Source: Bacillota bacterium (GTDB lineage: Bacteria; Bacillota; Clostridia; Oscillospirales; Ruminococcaceae). Taken from it: a stretch of DNA of 53,204 nt. The notes under the pieces are model-generated. The model saw nothing but the letters and a program-made list of their open reading frames with translations, was not told the DNA's origin and made no database searches. Position numbers and translations under genes: made by a program. Location: NCBI GenBank assembly GCA_023412215.1, contig JAEYNX010000001.1:1-53204 (forward strand), given 5' to 3'. Below are positions 1-6,291 of the stretch, piece by piece. Every line of letters starts with the position of its first letter. Position 1 is the first letter of the stretch.

Positions 1-62
1 AAAGAGGACCATTGCAAGGGTCCGGTGACCAGTGGTAAAATGTTCCTACATGAGTAAGAAAT

Positions 63-106
63 AAGGCACCTTGATTTTGAGGCTGGGGCGAAAAGGCACC
101 TTGATT
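63..106. repeat. 14-bp direct repeat, two copies 30 bp apart
   Basis: The sequence aaggcaccttgatt occurs at 63-76 and again at 93-106. Read in reverse complement, its core (aatcaaggtgcc) closely resembles the anticodon-arm and variable-loop part of the tRNA-Lys fragment at 207-218 (aatcaaggtgtcc). A half-site ggcaccatga also sits at 192-201. Such copies could be recombinase core-type binding sites beside a tRNA attachment site. They could equally be the subterminal repeats of an IS21-like element end, with gtggccaattt at 181-190 as another such repeat. The sequence shows the repeats; their function is inference. Confidence 0.55.
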
Positions 107-197
107 CACAAGAAATTGAAAAAAGTGCCTCAAGCCCAAGCGGATCTAGGGCGGTCTGCAGGTTTTGGATGAGTTAAAAGTGGCCAATTTAGGCACC

Positions 198-246
198 ATG
201 ACTTTTAATCAAGGTGTCCGGAGTTCGAATCTCCGATGGTTCACCA
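198..246 (+). tRNA. 3' fragment of tRNA-Lys(UUU), probable attachment-site remnant
   Basis: The anticodon loop cttttaa is at 202-208 with anticodon TTT at 204-206. The T-arm cggag-ttcgaat-ctccg is at 219-235, followed by the acceptor 3' strand atggttc and ACCA ending at 246. No matching 5' half exists: the required gaaccat acceptor strand and a D-arm are absent from the 75 bases upstream. The anticodon stem also has one mismatch. This is therefore not a functional tRNA gene. Fragments covering the anticodon loop to the CCA end are typical of the distal attachment site left when a tyrosine-recombinase element integrates into a tRNA gene. That would place the element to the left of the window. 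Confidence 0.75.
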
Positions 247-634
247 CAAAAAATCGCACCAGTAAGCCAAGATACGGCTGTCTGGCGCGGTTTTTATTTT
301 GCCTCAGAATCGCTGAAGACGGTCGAGAATCGGGGGCATTGCAAGGTGCAACATTATATTTCGTTACAGTACTGACATATAGCACTGTCTGCAATGCCCA
401 CAGCAGCCGATGTGACAGGAAATCGACACAGTTGCAGATGTATCTTAGAATACGCTTTGCGTATTTTAAGCAAAAGAGAAGCCTTTCAGATGTCTTTTCA
501 AGGAGAACATCTAAAAGGCTTGTTCGAGCATATGTCCACATGCTATAAAGGTACTCATCGATTGCGTTGTGGAAATCCTCAATAAGAGGATTTTTAATTT
601 CCATCAACCCCCAGTTCGTACAGTGGGTAATACC
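247..634. other. Gene-free AT-rich stretch with two hairpins
   Basis: I find no convincing coding sequence here. Two structures are visible. One is a 12-bp-arm hairpin at 444-470 (cttagaatacgc, loop ttt, gcgtattttaag, one G-T pair). The other is a small terminator-like hairpin at 573-593 (aaatcctc, aataa, gaggattt) followed by ttaattt. The second could end transcription arriving from the left before the rex promoter. Open frames in this stretch are antisense to, or run through, the tRNA fragment and show no recognisable domain. Confidence 0.4.
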
Positions 635-663
635 TTGACGTCTCAATCAATCAATGCTATATT
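635..663 (+). promoter_or_regulatory. Sigma-A-type promoter of rex
   Basis: The -35 box TTGACG (635-640) is separated by exactly 17 bp from the -10 box TATATT (658-663), which has an upstream TG (655-656, extended -10). It lies 35 bp ahead of the rex start codon at 698, with AGGTGG at 685-690 as ribosome site. A short palindrome ttatcgataa at 662-671 overlaps the end of the -10 and may be an operator. It does not match the Rex consensus well. Confidence 0.7.
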
Positions 664-697
664 ATCGATAACACAATATTGAATAGGTGGCTTCATC

Positions 698-1351
698 ATG
701 GAACATGAAAATAATCTACCCATCATCTCCGTGCAGGCTTTTCACCGGCTGCCTTATTATCTGCAATATCTAAAGAAACTGCAGCAGGAGGGTGCCGCGG
801 TTATTTCCGCACCCTCGGTGGCCGCCCATTTTAACTTCACCGAGATACAGGTTCGAAAAGATTTTTCTACCGTCAGCTCGACACACGGCCGACCGAAGCA
901 GGGCTTTGATATTAAGGCCCTGATCGATGATATTGAGAATACGCTCGGCTACCGAAACACCAATGAAGCGGTGCTGGTGGGCGTCGGCTCGCTGGGGAAG
1001 GCCCTGTTGTCCTACGAAGGGTTTAAATACTACGGCTTAAGGATTGTCGCCGCGTTTGACAATGATGAAAAACTCACCGGCACCACCTTGAACGGTAAAA
1101 AGATCATGTCGGCCGATAAAATCAGCGATTTGTGCCGAAGAATGAAAATCTACATCGGTATCATCGCGGTTCCGGCCGAACAGGCGCAGGTGGTGTGCGA
1201 CCAACTGGTTGCAAGCGGAGTGCTCGCGATATGGAATTTTGCCCCCACCCACCTCTCGGTACCTAATAATATATTGGTGCAGAACGAGAACATGGCGGCC
1301 TCGCTTGCGCTGCTCTCTAAACACTTAAGAGAGCAGATTACCAGCGAATAA
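698..1351 (+). CDS. rex: Redox-sensing transcriptional repressor Rex
   Basis: Rex represses fermentation genes and is released from DNA when NADH binds, so it reports the NADH/NAD+ ratio. The 217-residue protein has the family's usual length and order. An N-terminal winged helix covers about residues 12-70, with QVRKDFS in the recognition region. A Rossmann domain follows, with the dinucleotide motif GVGSLG at residues 95-100. A C-terminal swap helix ends in LALLSKHLREQ. Start ATG 698 follows AGGTGG by 7 bp. The next gene begins 13 bp downstream, so the two are probably co-transcribed. A Rex-like operator lies over the promoter of the alcohol dehydrogenase at 2552, and the hydrogenase and adhE genes follow, which are classical Rex targets. 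No lesions are seen. Confidence 0.95.
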   Translation: MEHENNLPIISVQAFHRLPYYLQYLKKLQQEGAAVISAPSVAAHFNFTEIQVRKDFSTVSSTHGRPKQGFDIKALIDDIENTLGYRNTNEAVLVGVGSLGKALLSYEGFKYYGLRIVAAFDNDEKLTGTTLNGKKIMSADKISDLCRRMKIYIGIIAVPAEQAQVVCDQLVASGVLAIWNFAPTHLSVPNNILVQNENMAASLALLSKHLREQITSE

Positions 1352-1364
1352 TTCAGGAGGCATT

Positions 1365-2303
1365 ATGAATACCTTATTCTTTAAATATGCTCTTGAAGTT
1401 GAGCGAACCCGTTCAATCACACAGGCTGCGGATAATCTGTTTATGGCGCAGCCCAATTTAAGCAAATCCATCAAGGAGATGGAGGATACGCTGGGCTTTC
1501 ATGTTTTTGAAAGAACCTCAAAGGGCGTCATCCCCACCGAGAAGGGGCATCTGTTTTTGGAATACGCCCGGTCTGTTGTCGCTCAGCTGGATAAGATCGA
1601 CGCGCTGGCCGATTCTGCGGATGAAAATATTCAAAAGTTCAGCATCTCGATTCCCCGCGGCAGCTATATCTCAAAAGGCATTACCCGTTTTGTATCCGAG
1701 CTGGATCAAACCATGGGAATCGATTTGAATATTCATGAGACGAACTCCATGCAGGCAATCAACAATCTGGTGGACGGCAAGTTTAATCTGGCGGTCATTC
1801 GTTACCAAGTGGTGTACGAGCCCTATTTCAAGAGCTTTTTGCAGGAAAAACGCCTGAGCGCCGATACGGTGTGGGAGTTTGAGCACCTCGTGCTGATGTC
1901 CAGATATCATAAGCTTGCGGCTCAATCGCCCCTGAAGCTGGACGATTTGGGCCACAGCATCGAGATCGTTCACGGGGATAACGTCGTGCCCTACCTTCCG
2001 GCGGAGAAAAACAACAAAGACCCGCGGGCCGCGGCACCCAAGAAGCGGATCTACCTCTACGAGAGAGGCAACCAGTTCGAACTGCTTTCCAATATCCACG
2101 ATACCTTCATGTGGGTATCCCCCATTCCGCGGGACATGCTGGAGAAGTACGGCCTTATCCAACGCAAATGCGTGTTTCAGGGGAACAAATACAAGGATAT
2201 GTTGGTGTACCCCAAAGGCTACCGCTTTTCGGAGCTGGATAAGAAATTTATCGACAAGCTCTATGAAGCGAAAAAGGAGGTCGCCTTGGCTGAATACCAG
2301 TAA
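1365..2303 (+). CDS. LysR-family transcriptional regulator
   Basis: The protein of 312 residues has the LysR N-terminal helix-turn-helix (residues 1-60, motif TQAADNLFMAQPNLSKSIKE). A substrate-binding-like effector domain of about 220 residues follows. Start ATG 1365 lies 6 bp after CAGGAGG, immediately downstream of rex. The effector cannot be read from the sequence. Position between rex and a fermentative alcohol dehydrogenase suggests control of alcohol or acid metabolism. The intergenic region ahead of the dehydrogenase carries repeated ATATCGATA palindromes that are candidate binding sites for this protein. A frame on the opposite strand is a shadow. Family assignment is firm; role is inference. 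Confidence 0.88.
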   Translation: MNTLFFKYALEVERTRSITQAADNLFMAQPNLSKSIKEMEDTLGFHVFERTSKGVIPTEKGHLFLEYARSVVAQLDKIDALADSADENIQKFSISIPRGSYISKGITRFVSELDQTMGIDLNIHETNSMQAINNLVDGKFNLAVIRYQVVYEPYFKSFLQEKRLSADTVWEFEHLVLMSRYHKLAAQSPLKLDDLGHSIEIVHGDNVVPYLPAEKNNKDPRAAAPKKRIYLYERGNQFELLSNIHDTFMWVSPIPRDMLEKYGLIQRKCVFQGNKYKDMLVYPKGYRFSELDKKFIDKLYEAKKEVALAEYQ

Positions 2304-2346
2304 CGCATTGAAGCCCAAGCAAGGGTTCTTCCATATCGTTCCTTTG

Positions 2347-2370
2347 ATATCGATACTTTTGTATTGATAT
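2347..2370. repeat. Inverted repeat atatcgatac / gtattgatat
   Basis: Two 10-bp half sites (9 of 10 complementary) are separated by tttt, just after the LysR gene. The core atatcgata recurs twice in the larger palindrome at 2437-2470. The family of sites between the regulator and the dehydrogenase suggests an operator array. No binding protein can be assigned from sequence. Confidence 0.5.
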
Positions 2371-2436
2371 TTGTAATTTGTGCAGTAACAACGCATTTAC
2401 AAGCTGAATACGAATAATTTTATCTATAATTACGGA

Positions 2437-2470
2437 TCGGCATATCGATATTAGAATATCGATATGCCGA
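2437..2470 (+). terminator. Perfect 34-bp palindrome, terminator or operator
   Basis: Arms tcggcatatcgatatt (2437-2452) and aatatcgatatgccga (2455-2470) are perfectly complementary over 16 bp with a 2-bp centre. The + strand continues ttttatatt, so the RNA could form an intrinsic terminator for rex-lysR, although stem GC content is low. A 2-nt loop is sterically poor, which favours a duplex DNA operator or a larger loop after partial melting. It ends 31 bp before the -10 box of the next gene. Confidence 0.5.
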
Positions 2471-2497
2471 TTTTATATTACCCTTTCAAGCGGGACA

Positions 2498-2515
2498 TTG
2501 ATATAATATTAACAA
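2498..2515 (+). promoter_or_regulatory. Rex-like operator over the adh -10 box
   Basis: The 18-bp sequence TTGATATAATATTAACAA matches the established Rex consensus TTGTTAANNNNTTAACAA at 12 of 14 specified positions. It contains the -10 hexamer TATAAT (2502-2507) of the dehydrogenase promoter. The -35 is weak (TTACCC near 2478). Operator overlap with the -10 and the presence of rex 1.1 kb upstream predict NADH-responsive repression. The match is directly visible; regulation is inference. Confidence 0.72.
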
Positions 2516-2551
2516 GCAGGGATACTATTAAATTATCAGGAGGCTGTTGTT

Positions 2552-3769
2552 ATGGCTAGATTTACTCTTCCCAGAGATCTTTATCACGGAAAAGGTTCTC
2601 TTGACGCATTGAAATCATTTGAGGGCAAAAAGGCAATCCTCTGCATCGGCGGCAGCAGCATGAAGAAATTCGGTTTTTTAGATAAAGCTGTCGGCTATTT
2701 AAAAGAGGCCGGTATGGAAGTGGAGGTATTTGAAGGCATTGAACCCGACCCCTCCGTTGAAACGGTTATGAAGGGCGCGGACGCCATGCTTAAATTTGAG
2801 CCGGACTGGATTATCGCGATGGGCGGCGGCTCGCCTATCGACGCCGCGAAGGCCATGTGGATAAAGTACGAATACCCCGAGGTTACTTTTGAGGATATGT
2901 GCAAGGTATTCGGCCTGCCCAAGCTGCGCAAGAAGGCGAAGTTCTGCGCCATCTCCTCCACCTCCGGCACCGCCACCGAGGTTACCGCCTTCTCGATCAT
3001 CACCGACTACACCAAGGGCATTAAATACCCGATCGCAGATTTTGAAATCACACCCGACGTCGCGATCGTTGACCCCGATCTGGCGGAAACCATGCCCAAG
3101 AAGCTGGTTGCCCATACCGGTATGGACGCCATGACGCATTCCGTGGAGGCGTATGTGTCCACCGCGAACTGTGATTTTACAGACCCGTTGGCGCTCTACT
3201 CCATTAAGATGATTCAGAACGATCTGGTGTCCTCCTATAACGGCAATATGGCCAAGCGGGACAGCATGCACAATGCGCAGTGCCTTGCAGGCATGGCGTT
3301 CTCCAACGCGCTGCTGGGTATCGTGCACTCCATGGCACATAAAACGGGCGCCGCGTTTGCGGATTGCGGCGCGCACATCATTCACGGCGCCGCCAACGCG
3401 ATGTACCTGCCCAAGGTAATCGCCTTTAACGCCAAGAACGAGACCGCTGCCGGGCGTTATGCCGAAATCGCCGATATAATGGGCCTTGGCGGCTCTACCG
3501 TAAAAGAAAAAATCGGCCTGCTCATCGCGTACCTACGCGGCATGAGCGACGACCTGAACATCCCCCACTGCATCAAGAACTACGGCGCAGACAGCTACCC
3601 CGCTGAGCAGGGCTTTGTCCCCGAAAGCGTATTCCTTGAGAGACTGCCCGAGATCGCCAGGAACGCGATCGGCGACGCCTGCACGGGCTCCAACCCCCGC
3701 CAGCCCAGCCAGGAAGAGATGGAAAAACTGCTCAAGTGCTGCTATTACGATACAGAGGTTGATTTTTAA
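2552..3769 (+). CDS. Iron-containing alcohol dehydrogenase
   Basis: This 405-residue cytoplasmic enzyme of the group III (Fe-dependent) alcohol dehydrogenase family probably reduces an aldehyde to an alcohol with NAD(P)H. The N-terminal half binds cofactor (MGGGSPIDAAKAMW, residues 90-103). The metal site in the C-terminal half is GMDAMTHS with Asp192 and His196, then HSMAH (His259) and HIIHG (His278) by family analogy. It resembles the alcohol domain of AdhE encoded at 6292. The spacing between the last two metal histidines is five residues longer than in FucO-type enzymes. ATG 2552 follows AGGAGG by 9 bp. A Rex-like operator covers its promoter and a terminator follows, so it is probably monocistronic. 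Substrate (ethanol, propanol, butanol or propanediol) is undetermined. The fucose pathway elsewhere in the window makes lactaldehyde, a possible substrate. Confidence 0.9.
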   Translation: MARFTLPRDLYHGKGSLDALKSFEGKKAILCIGGSSMKKFGFLDKAVGYLKEAGMEVEVFEGIEPDPSVETVMKGADAMLKFEPDWIIAMGGGSPIDAAKAMWIKYEYPEVTFEDMCKVFGLPKLRKKAKFCAISSTSGTATEVTAFSIITDYTKGIKYPIADFEITPDVAIVDPDLAETMPKKLVAHTGMDAMTHSVEAYVSTANCDFTDPLALYSIKMIQNDLVSSYNGNMAKRDSMHNAQCLAGMAFSNALLGIVHSMAHKTGAAFADCGAHIIHGAANAMYLPKVIAFNAKNETAAGRYAEIADIMGLGGSTVKEKIGLLIAYLRGMSDDLNIPHCIKNYGADSYPAEQGFVPESVFLERLPEIARNAIGDACTGSNPRQPSQEEMEKLLKCCYYDTEVDF

Positions 3770-3781
3770 GAACCCCCTTAT

Positions 3782-3819
3782 GGCTGCCGAAAGCGTATCT
3801 GCTGCGGCAGCCCCTTTTT
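3782..3819 (+). terminator. Rho-independent terminator after the alcohol dehydrogenase
   Basis: Arms ggctgccg (3782-3789) and cggcagcc (3805-3812) enclose a 15-nt loop and are followed by ccttttt. The site lies 12 bp after the dehydrogenase stop codon and 40 bp before nfnA. Confidence 0.8.
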
Positions 3820-3859
3820 AGGGGCATACGATTAGCTTGATGAAACAGGAGACTGAAGA

Positions 3860-4702
3860 ATGTACAAGATCATTAAAAAGGCCTGCCTGAACCCCACGGT
3901 GACGCTGATGGAAATTCTGGCGCCCATGGTGGCGAGAAAGGCGGAGCCGGGGCAGTTCATTATGCTGCGCGTGGATGAAAACGGGGAGCGCATTCCCCTT
4001 ACCATCGCCGACTTTGACCGGCAGCGCGGCACCGTCACCATCATATTTCAGGTGGTGGGTGCCACCACGGAGCAGCTCAACCATTTAAACGAAGGCGATT
4101 CGCTGCAGGATTTTGTGGGGCCGCTCGGTAAAGCAACCGAGACCGAAGGCTTAAAAAAGGTGGCGGTTGTGGGCGGCGGCGTGGGCTGCGCAATCGCTTA
4201 CCCCGTGGCGAAAAAGCTGTTTGAAAGCGGATGCGAGGTGCATTCCATCATCGGCTTCAGAAGCAGGGAGCTGGTAATCCTTGAAGACGAATTCAACAAA
4301 GCGAGCAGCAGGCTTGTGCGCATGAGCGACGACGGCAGCTGGGGTGAAAAGGGCCTGGTAACGGGCGCGCTAAAACAGCTTATCGAAAGCGGCGAACAGT
4401 ACGACCGCGTAATCACCATCGGGCCGCTCATCATGATGAAGTTTGTCTGCGAGCTTACTAAAAATTACGGAATTCACACCGTTGCAAGCATGAACCCCAT
4501 CATGGTGGACGGCACCGGCATGTGCGGCGGGTGCCGCCTGACGGTGGGGGGCAAAACTAAGTTCGCCTGCGTGGACGGTCCGGAGTTTGACGGCCATGCG
4601 GTCGACTTTGATTCCGCCATCCAGCGCGCCGCCACCTATAAGGCCTTTGAGCGCAAAACCCACGAACACGTCTGCAACCTGTTTAAGATGGAGGTGAAGT
4701 AA
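3860..4702 (+). CDS. nfnA: NfnA: small subunit of electron-bifurcating ferredoxin-NADP+ oxidoreductase
   Basis: NfnAB reversibly couples NADPH oxidation to reduction of NAD+ and low-potential ferredoxin in the cytoplasm. This 280-residue subunit is of the dihydroorotate-dehydrogenase electron-transfer/SudB family. It has a FAD motif RIPLTI at residues 44-49, an NAD-binding segment VVGGGVGCAIAYPVA near 103-117, and a C-terminal [2Fe-2S] region DGTGMCGGC with Cys222, Cys225 and Cys237. Only three cysteines are present in the cluster region. Asp217 is available as the fourth ligand, as reported for the Thermotoga enzyme. The gene is followed one base later by nfnB, the standard pair. It starts at ATG 3860, 10 bp after a CAGGAGA ribosome site. 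No obvious promoter lies between the upstream terminator and the start. Confidence 0.9.
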   Translation: MYKIIKKACLNPTVTLMEILAPMVARKAEPGQFIMLRVDENGERIPLTIADFDRQRGTVTIIFQVVGATTEQLNHLNEGDSLQDFVGPLGKATETEGLKKVAVVGGGVGCAIAYPVAKKLFESGCEVHSIIGFRSRELVILEDEFNKASSRLVRMSDDGSWGEKGLVTGALKQLIESGEQYDRVITIGPLIMMKFVCELTKNYGIHTVASMNPIMVDGTGMCGGCRLTVGGKTKFACVDGPEFDGHAVDFDSAIQRAATYKAFERKTHEHVCNLFKMEVK

Positions 4703-4703
4703 G

Positions 4704-6098
4704 ATGCCGAATATGTCGCTTAAAAAGAATGAAATGCCTTCACAGGAGCCGGGCATCCGGAGCGCCAACTTTCTTGAGGTTGCGCTCGGCTATACCAAGG
4801 AGCAGGCCATCGACGAGGCAAACCGGTGCCTAAACTGCAAGCATAAGCCCTGTGTGGGCGGCTGCCCCGTGCAGATCGATATCCCGGCATTTATCGGCGA
4901 GGTTGCAAAGGGTAACTTTGAAGAAGCCTACGAGATTATTGCGAAGTCCAGTTCCCTGCCCGCGGTGTGCGGCAGGGTGTGCCCGCAGGAGAGCCAGTGC
5001 GAGCAGAAATGCGTGCGCGGCATCAAGGGCGAGCCGGTTGCCATCGGCAGGCTGGAACGTTTTGTTGCGGATTATCACAACGCCAACAGCACCGCTAAGC
5101 CGGTAAAGCCCGCTTTAAACGGGCACAAGGTAGCCGTTATCGGCTCCGGCCCTTCCGGCCTTGCCTGCGCGGGCGACCTCGCCAAAAAGGGCTACGATGT
5201 TACTGTTTTCGAAGCCCTGCATCTCGCGGGTGGCGTACTGGTGTACGGCATACCGGAATTCCGTCTGCCGAAGGCCATTGTTCAAAAAGAGATTGACAGC
5301 CTCAAAGACCTCGGCGTGAAGATCGAAACCAACACGGTTGTGGGCAAGACCCTCTCCATCGACGAGCTGATGGGCGAATACGGCTATGAGACGGTATTCA
5401 TCGGCTCCGGCGCGGGGCTGCCCAACTTTATGAATATTAAGGGTGAAAACCTAAACGGCGTTTATTCCGCCAACGAATTCCTCACTCGCGTAAACCTGAT
5501 GAAGGCCTATCAGCCCGACAGCGCGACCCCCATTCAAAAGGGCAGGAAGGTTGCCGTTGTAGGCGGCGGCAATGTGGCCATGGACGCCGCGCGGTGCGCC
5601 AAAAGGCTTGGCGCGGAGGTTACAGTCATCTACCGCCGCACCGAAAAGGAGCTGCCCGCGCGCAAAGAAGAGGTGGAGCACGCCAAAGAGGAAGGCATCA
5701 AGTTCATGTTCCTCACCAACCCGCTCGAGATTTATGGTAATTCCGATGGGTGGGTAAAAGGCATCCTTTGCCAGGAGATGAAGCTGGGCGAACCCGATGC
5801 CTCCGGCAGGCAGAAGCCTGTTGCGGTAGAGGGCAGCGACTTCGAGGTGGCGTCAGACTGTGTGATCATGTCGATCGGCACCTCCCCCAACCCGCTGATC
5901 AAATCCACGACCGAAGGGCTGGATACCCAAAAGTGGGGCGGCATCATCGCCGACGAGACCACGGGCCTGACCTCGCGCAAGGGCGTATACGCCGGTGGCG
6001 ACGCGGTTACGGGAGCCGCCACCGTTATTCTCGCGATGGGCGCGGGTAAAAATTCCGCCGCCGCCATCCACGAGTTTTTAAGTGGGAAGGACCGGTAG
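4704..6098 (+). CDS. nfnB: NfnB: large subunit of electron-bifurcating ferredoxin-NADP+ oxidoreductase (GltB-like)
   Basis: This is the bifurcating-flavin subunit, homologous to the small chain of glutamate synthase. Of 464 residues, the N-terminal third has two cysteine groups for [4Fe-4S] clusters (RCLNCKHKPCVGGCP and AVCGRVCPQESQCEQKC). The FAD fold has VIGSGPSGLACAG, and the NADPH fold has VVGGGNVAMDAARCA. No glutamate synthase large subunit is nearby, and nfnA is one base upstream, so Nfn rather than glutamate synthase is preferred. ATG 4704 uses GGAGGTGAAG at the end of nfnA, indicating translational coupling. The complex would exchange electrons among the NADPH pool, the NADH pool feeding AdhE and the ferredoxin pool feeding the hydrogenase encoded further downstream. 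Confidence 0.92.
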   Translation: MPNMSLKKNEMPSQEPGIRSANFLEVALGYTKEQAIDEANRCLNCKHKPCVGGCPVQIDIPAFIGEVAKGNFEEAYEIIAKSSSLPAVCGRVCPQESQCEQKCVRGIKGEPVAIGRLERFVADYHNANSTAKPVKPALNGHKVAVIGSGPSGLACAGDLAKKGYDVTVFEALHLAGGVLVYGIPEFRLPKAIVQKEIDSLKDLGVKIETNTVVGKTLSIDELMGEYGYETVFIGSGAGLPNFMNIKGENLNGVYSANEFLTRVNLMKAYQPDSATPIQKGRKVAVVGGGNVAMDAARCAKRLGAEVTVIYRRTEKELPARKEEVEHAKEEGIKFMFLTNPLEIYGNSDGWVKGILCQEMKLGEPDASGRQKPVAVEGSDFEVASDCVIMSIGTSPNPLIKSTTEGLDTQKWGGIIADETTGLTSRKGVYAGGDAVTGAATVILAMGAGKNSAAAIHEFLSGKDR

Positions 6099-6285
6099 CT
6101 TGCCATGATATCGTAAAGGCGCCGGAGCGCGGCGGATACGTGCACGCCGGTGTGCACCCGATAGAGAACCTCTCACCGGTAAGGCCGACGGCACCCCGAA
6201 ATATACCGGTGCCAGGGAAACGGATAGAACGGTCTCTCCCGGCCCTGCCCGGTCATGCAATAGACGATCTAGCAAATGTTGGAGG
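6099..6285 (+). promoter_or_regulatory. GC-rich structured leader upstream of adhE
   Basis: This 187-bp gap holds no gene but several adjacent hairpins. They include gtgcac-gccggt-gtgcac near 6140-6157, ccg/cgg with gag-aac-ctc near 6158-6179, ggcacc/ggtgcc at about 6190-6212, and ggga/tctccc around 6214-6240. The following sequence is unpaired and leads to the GGAGG ribosome site. The density of stems is unusual for an intergenic spacer here. It could be a cis-acting RNA controlling adhE. It matches no riboswitch class that I recognise. Confidence 0.4.
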
Positions 6286-6291
6286 ATGAAG

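Noticed and set aside
63..106. Possible CRISPR array from the 14-bp repeats
   Set aside because: Only two short copies with a 16-bp spacer exist and no cas gene is nearby.
209..646. A 145-codon open frame on the - strand running through the tRNA fragment
   Set aside because: It crosses the tRNA fragment antisense, has no ribosome site or recognisable domain, and lies in a repeat- and hairpin-rich spacer.
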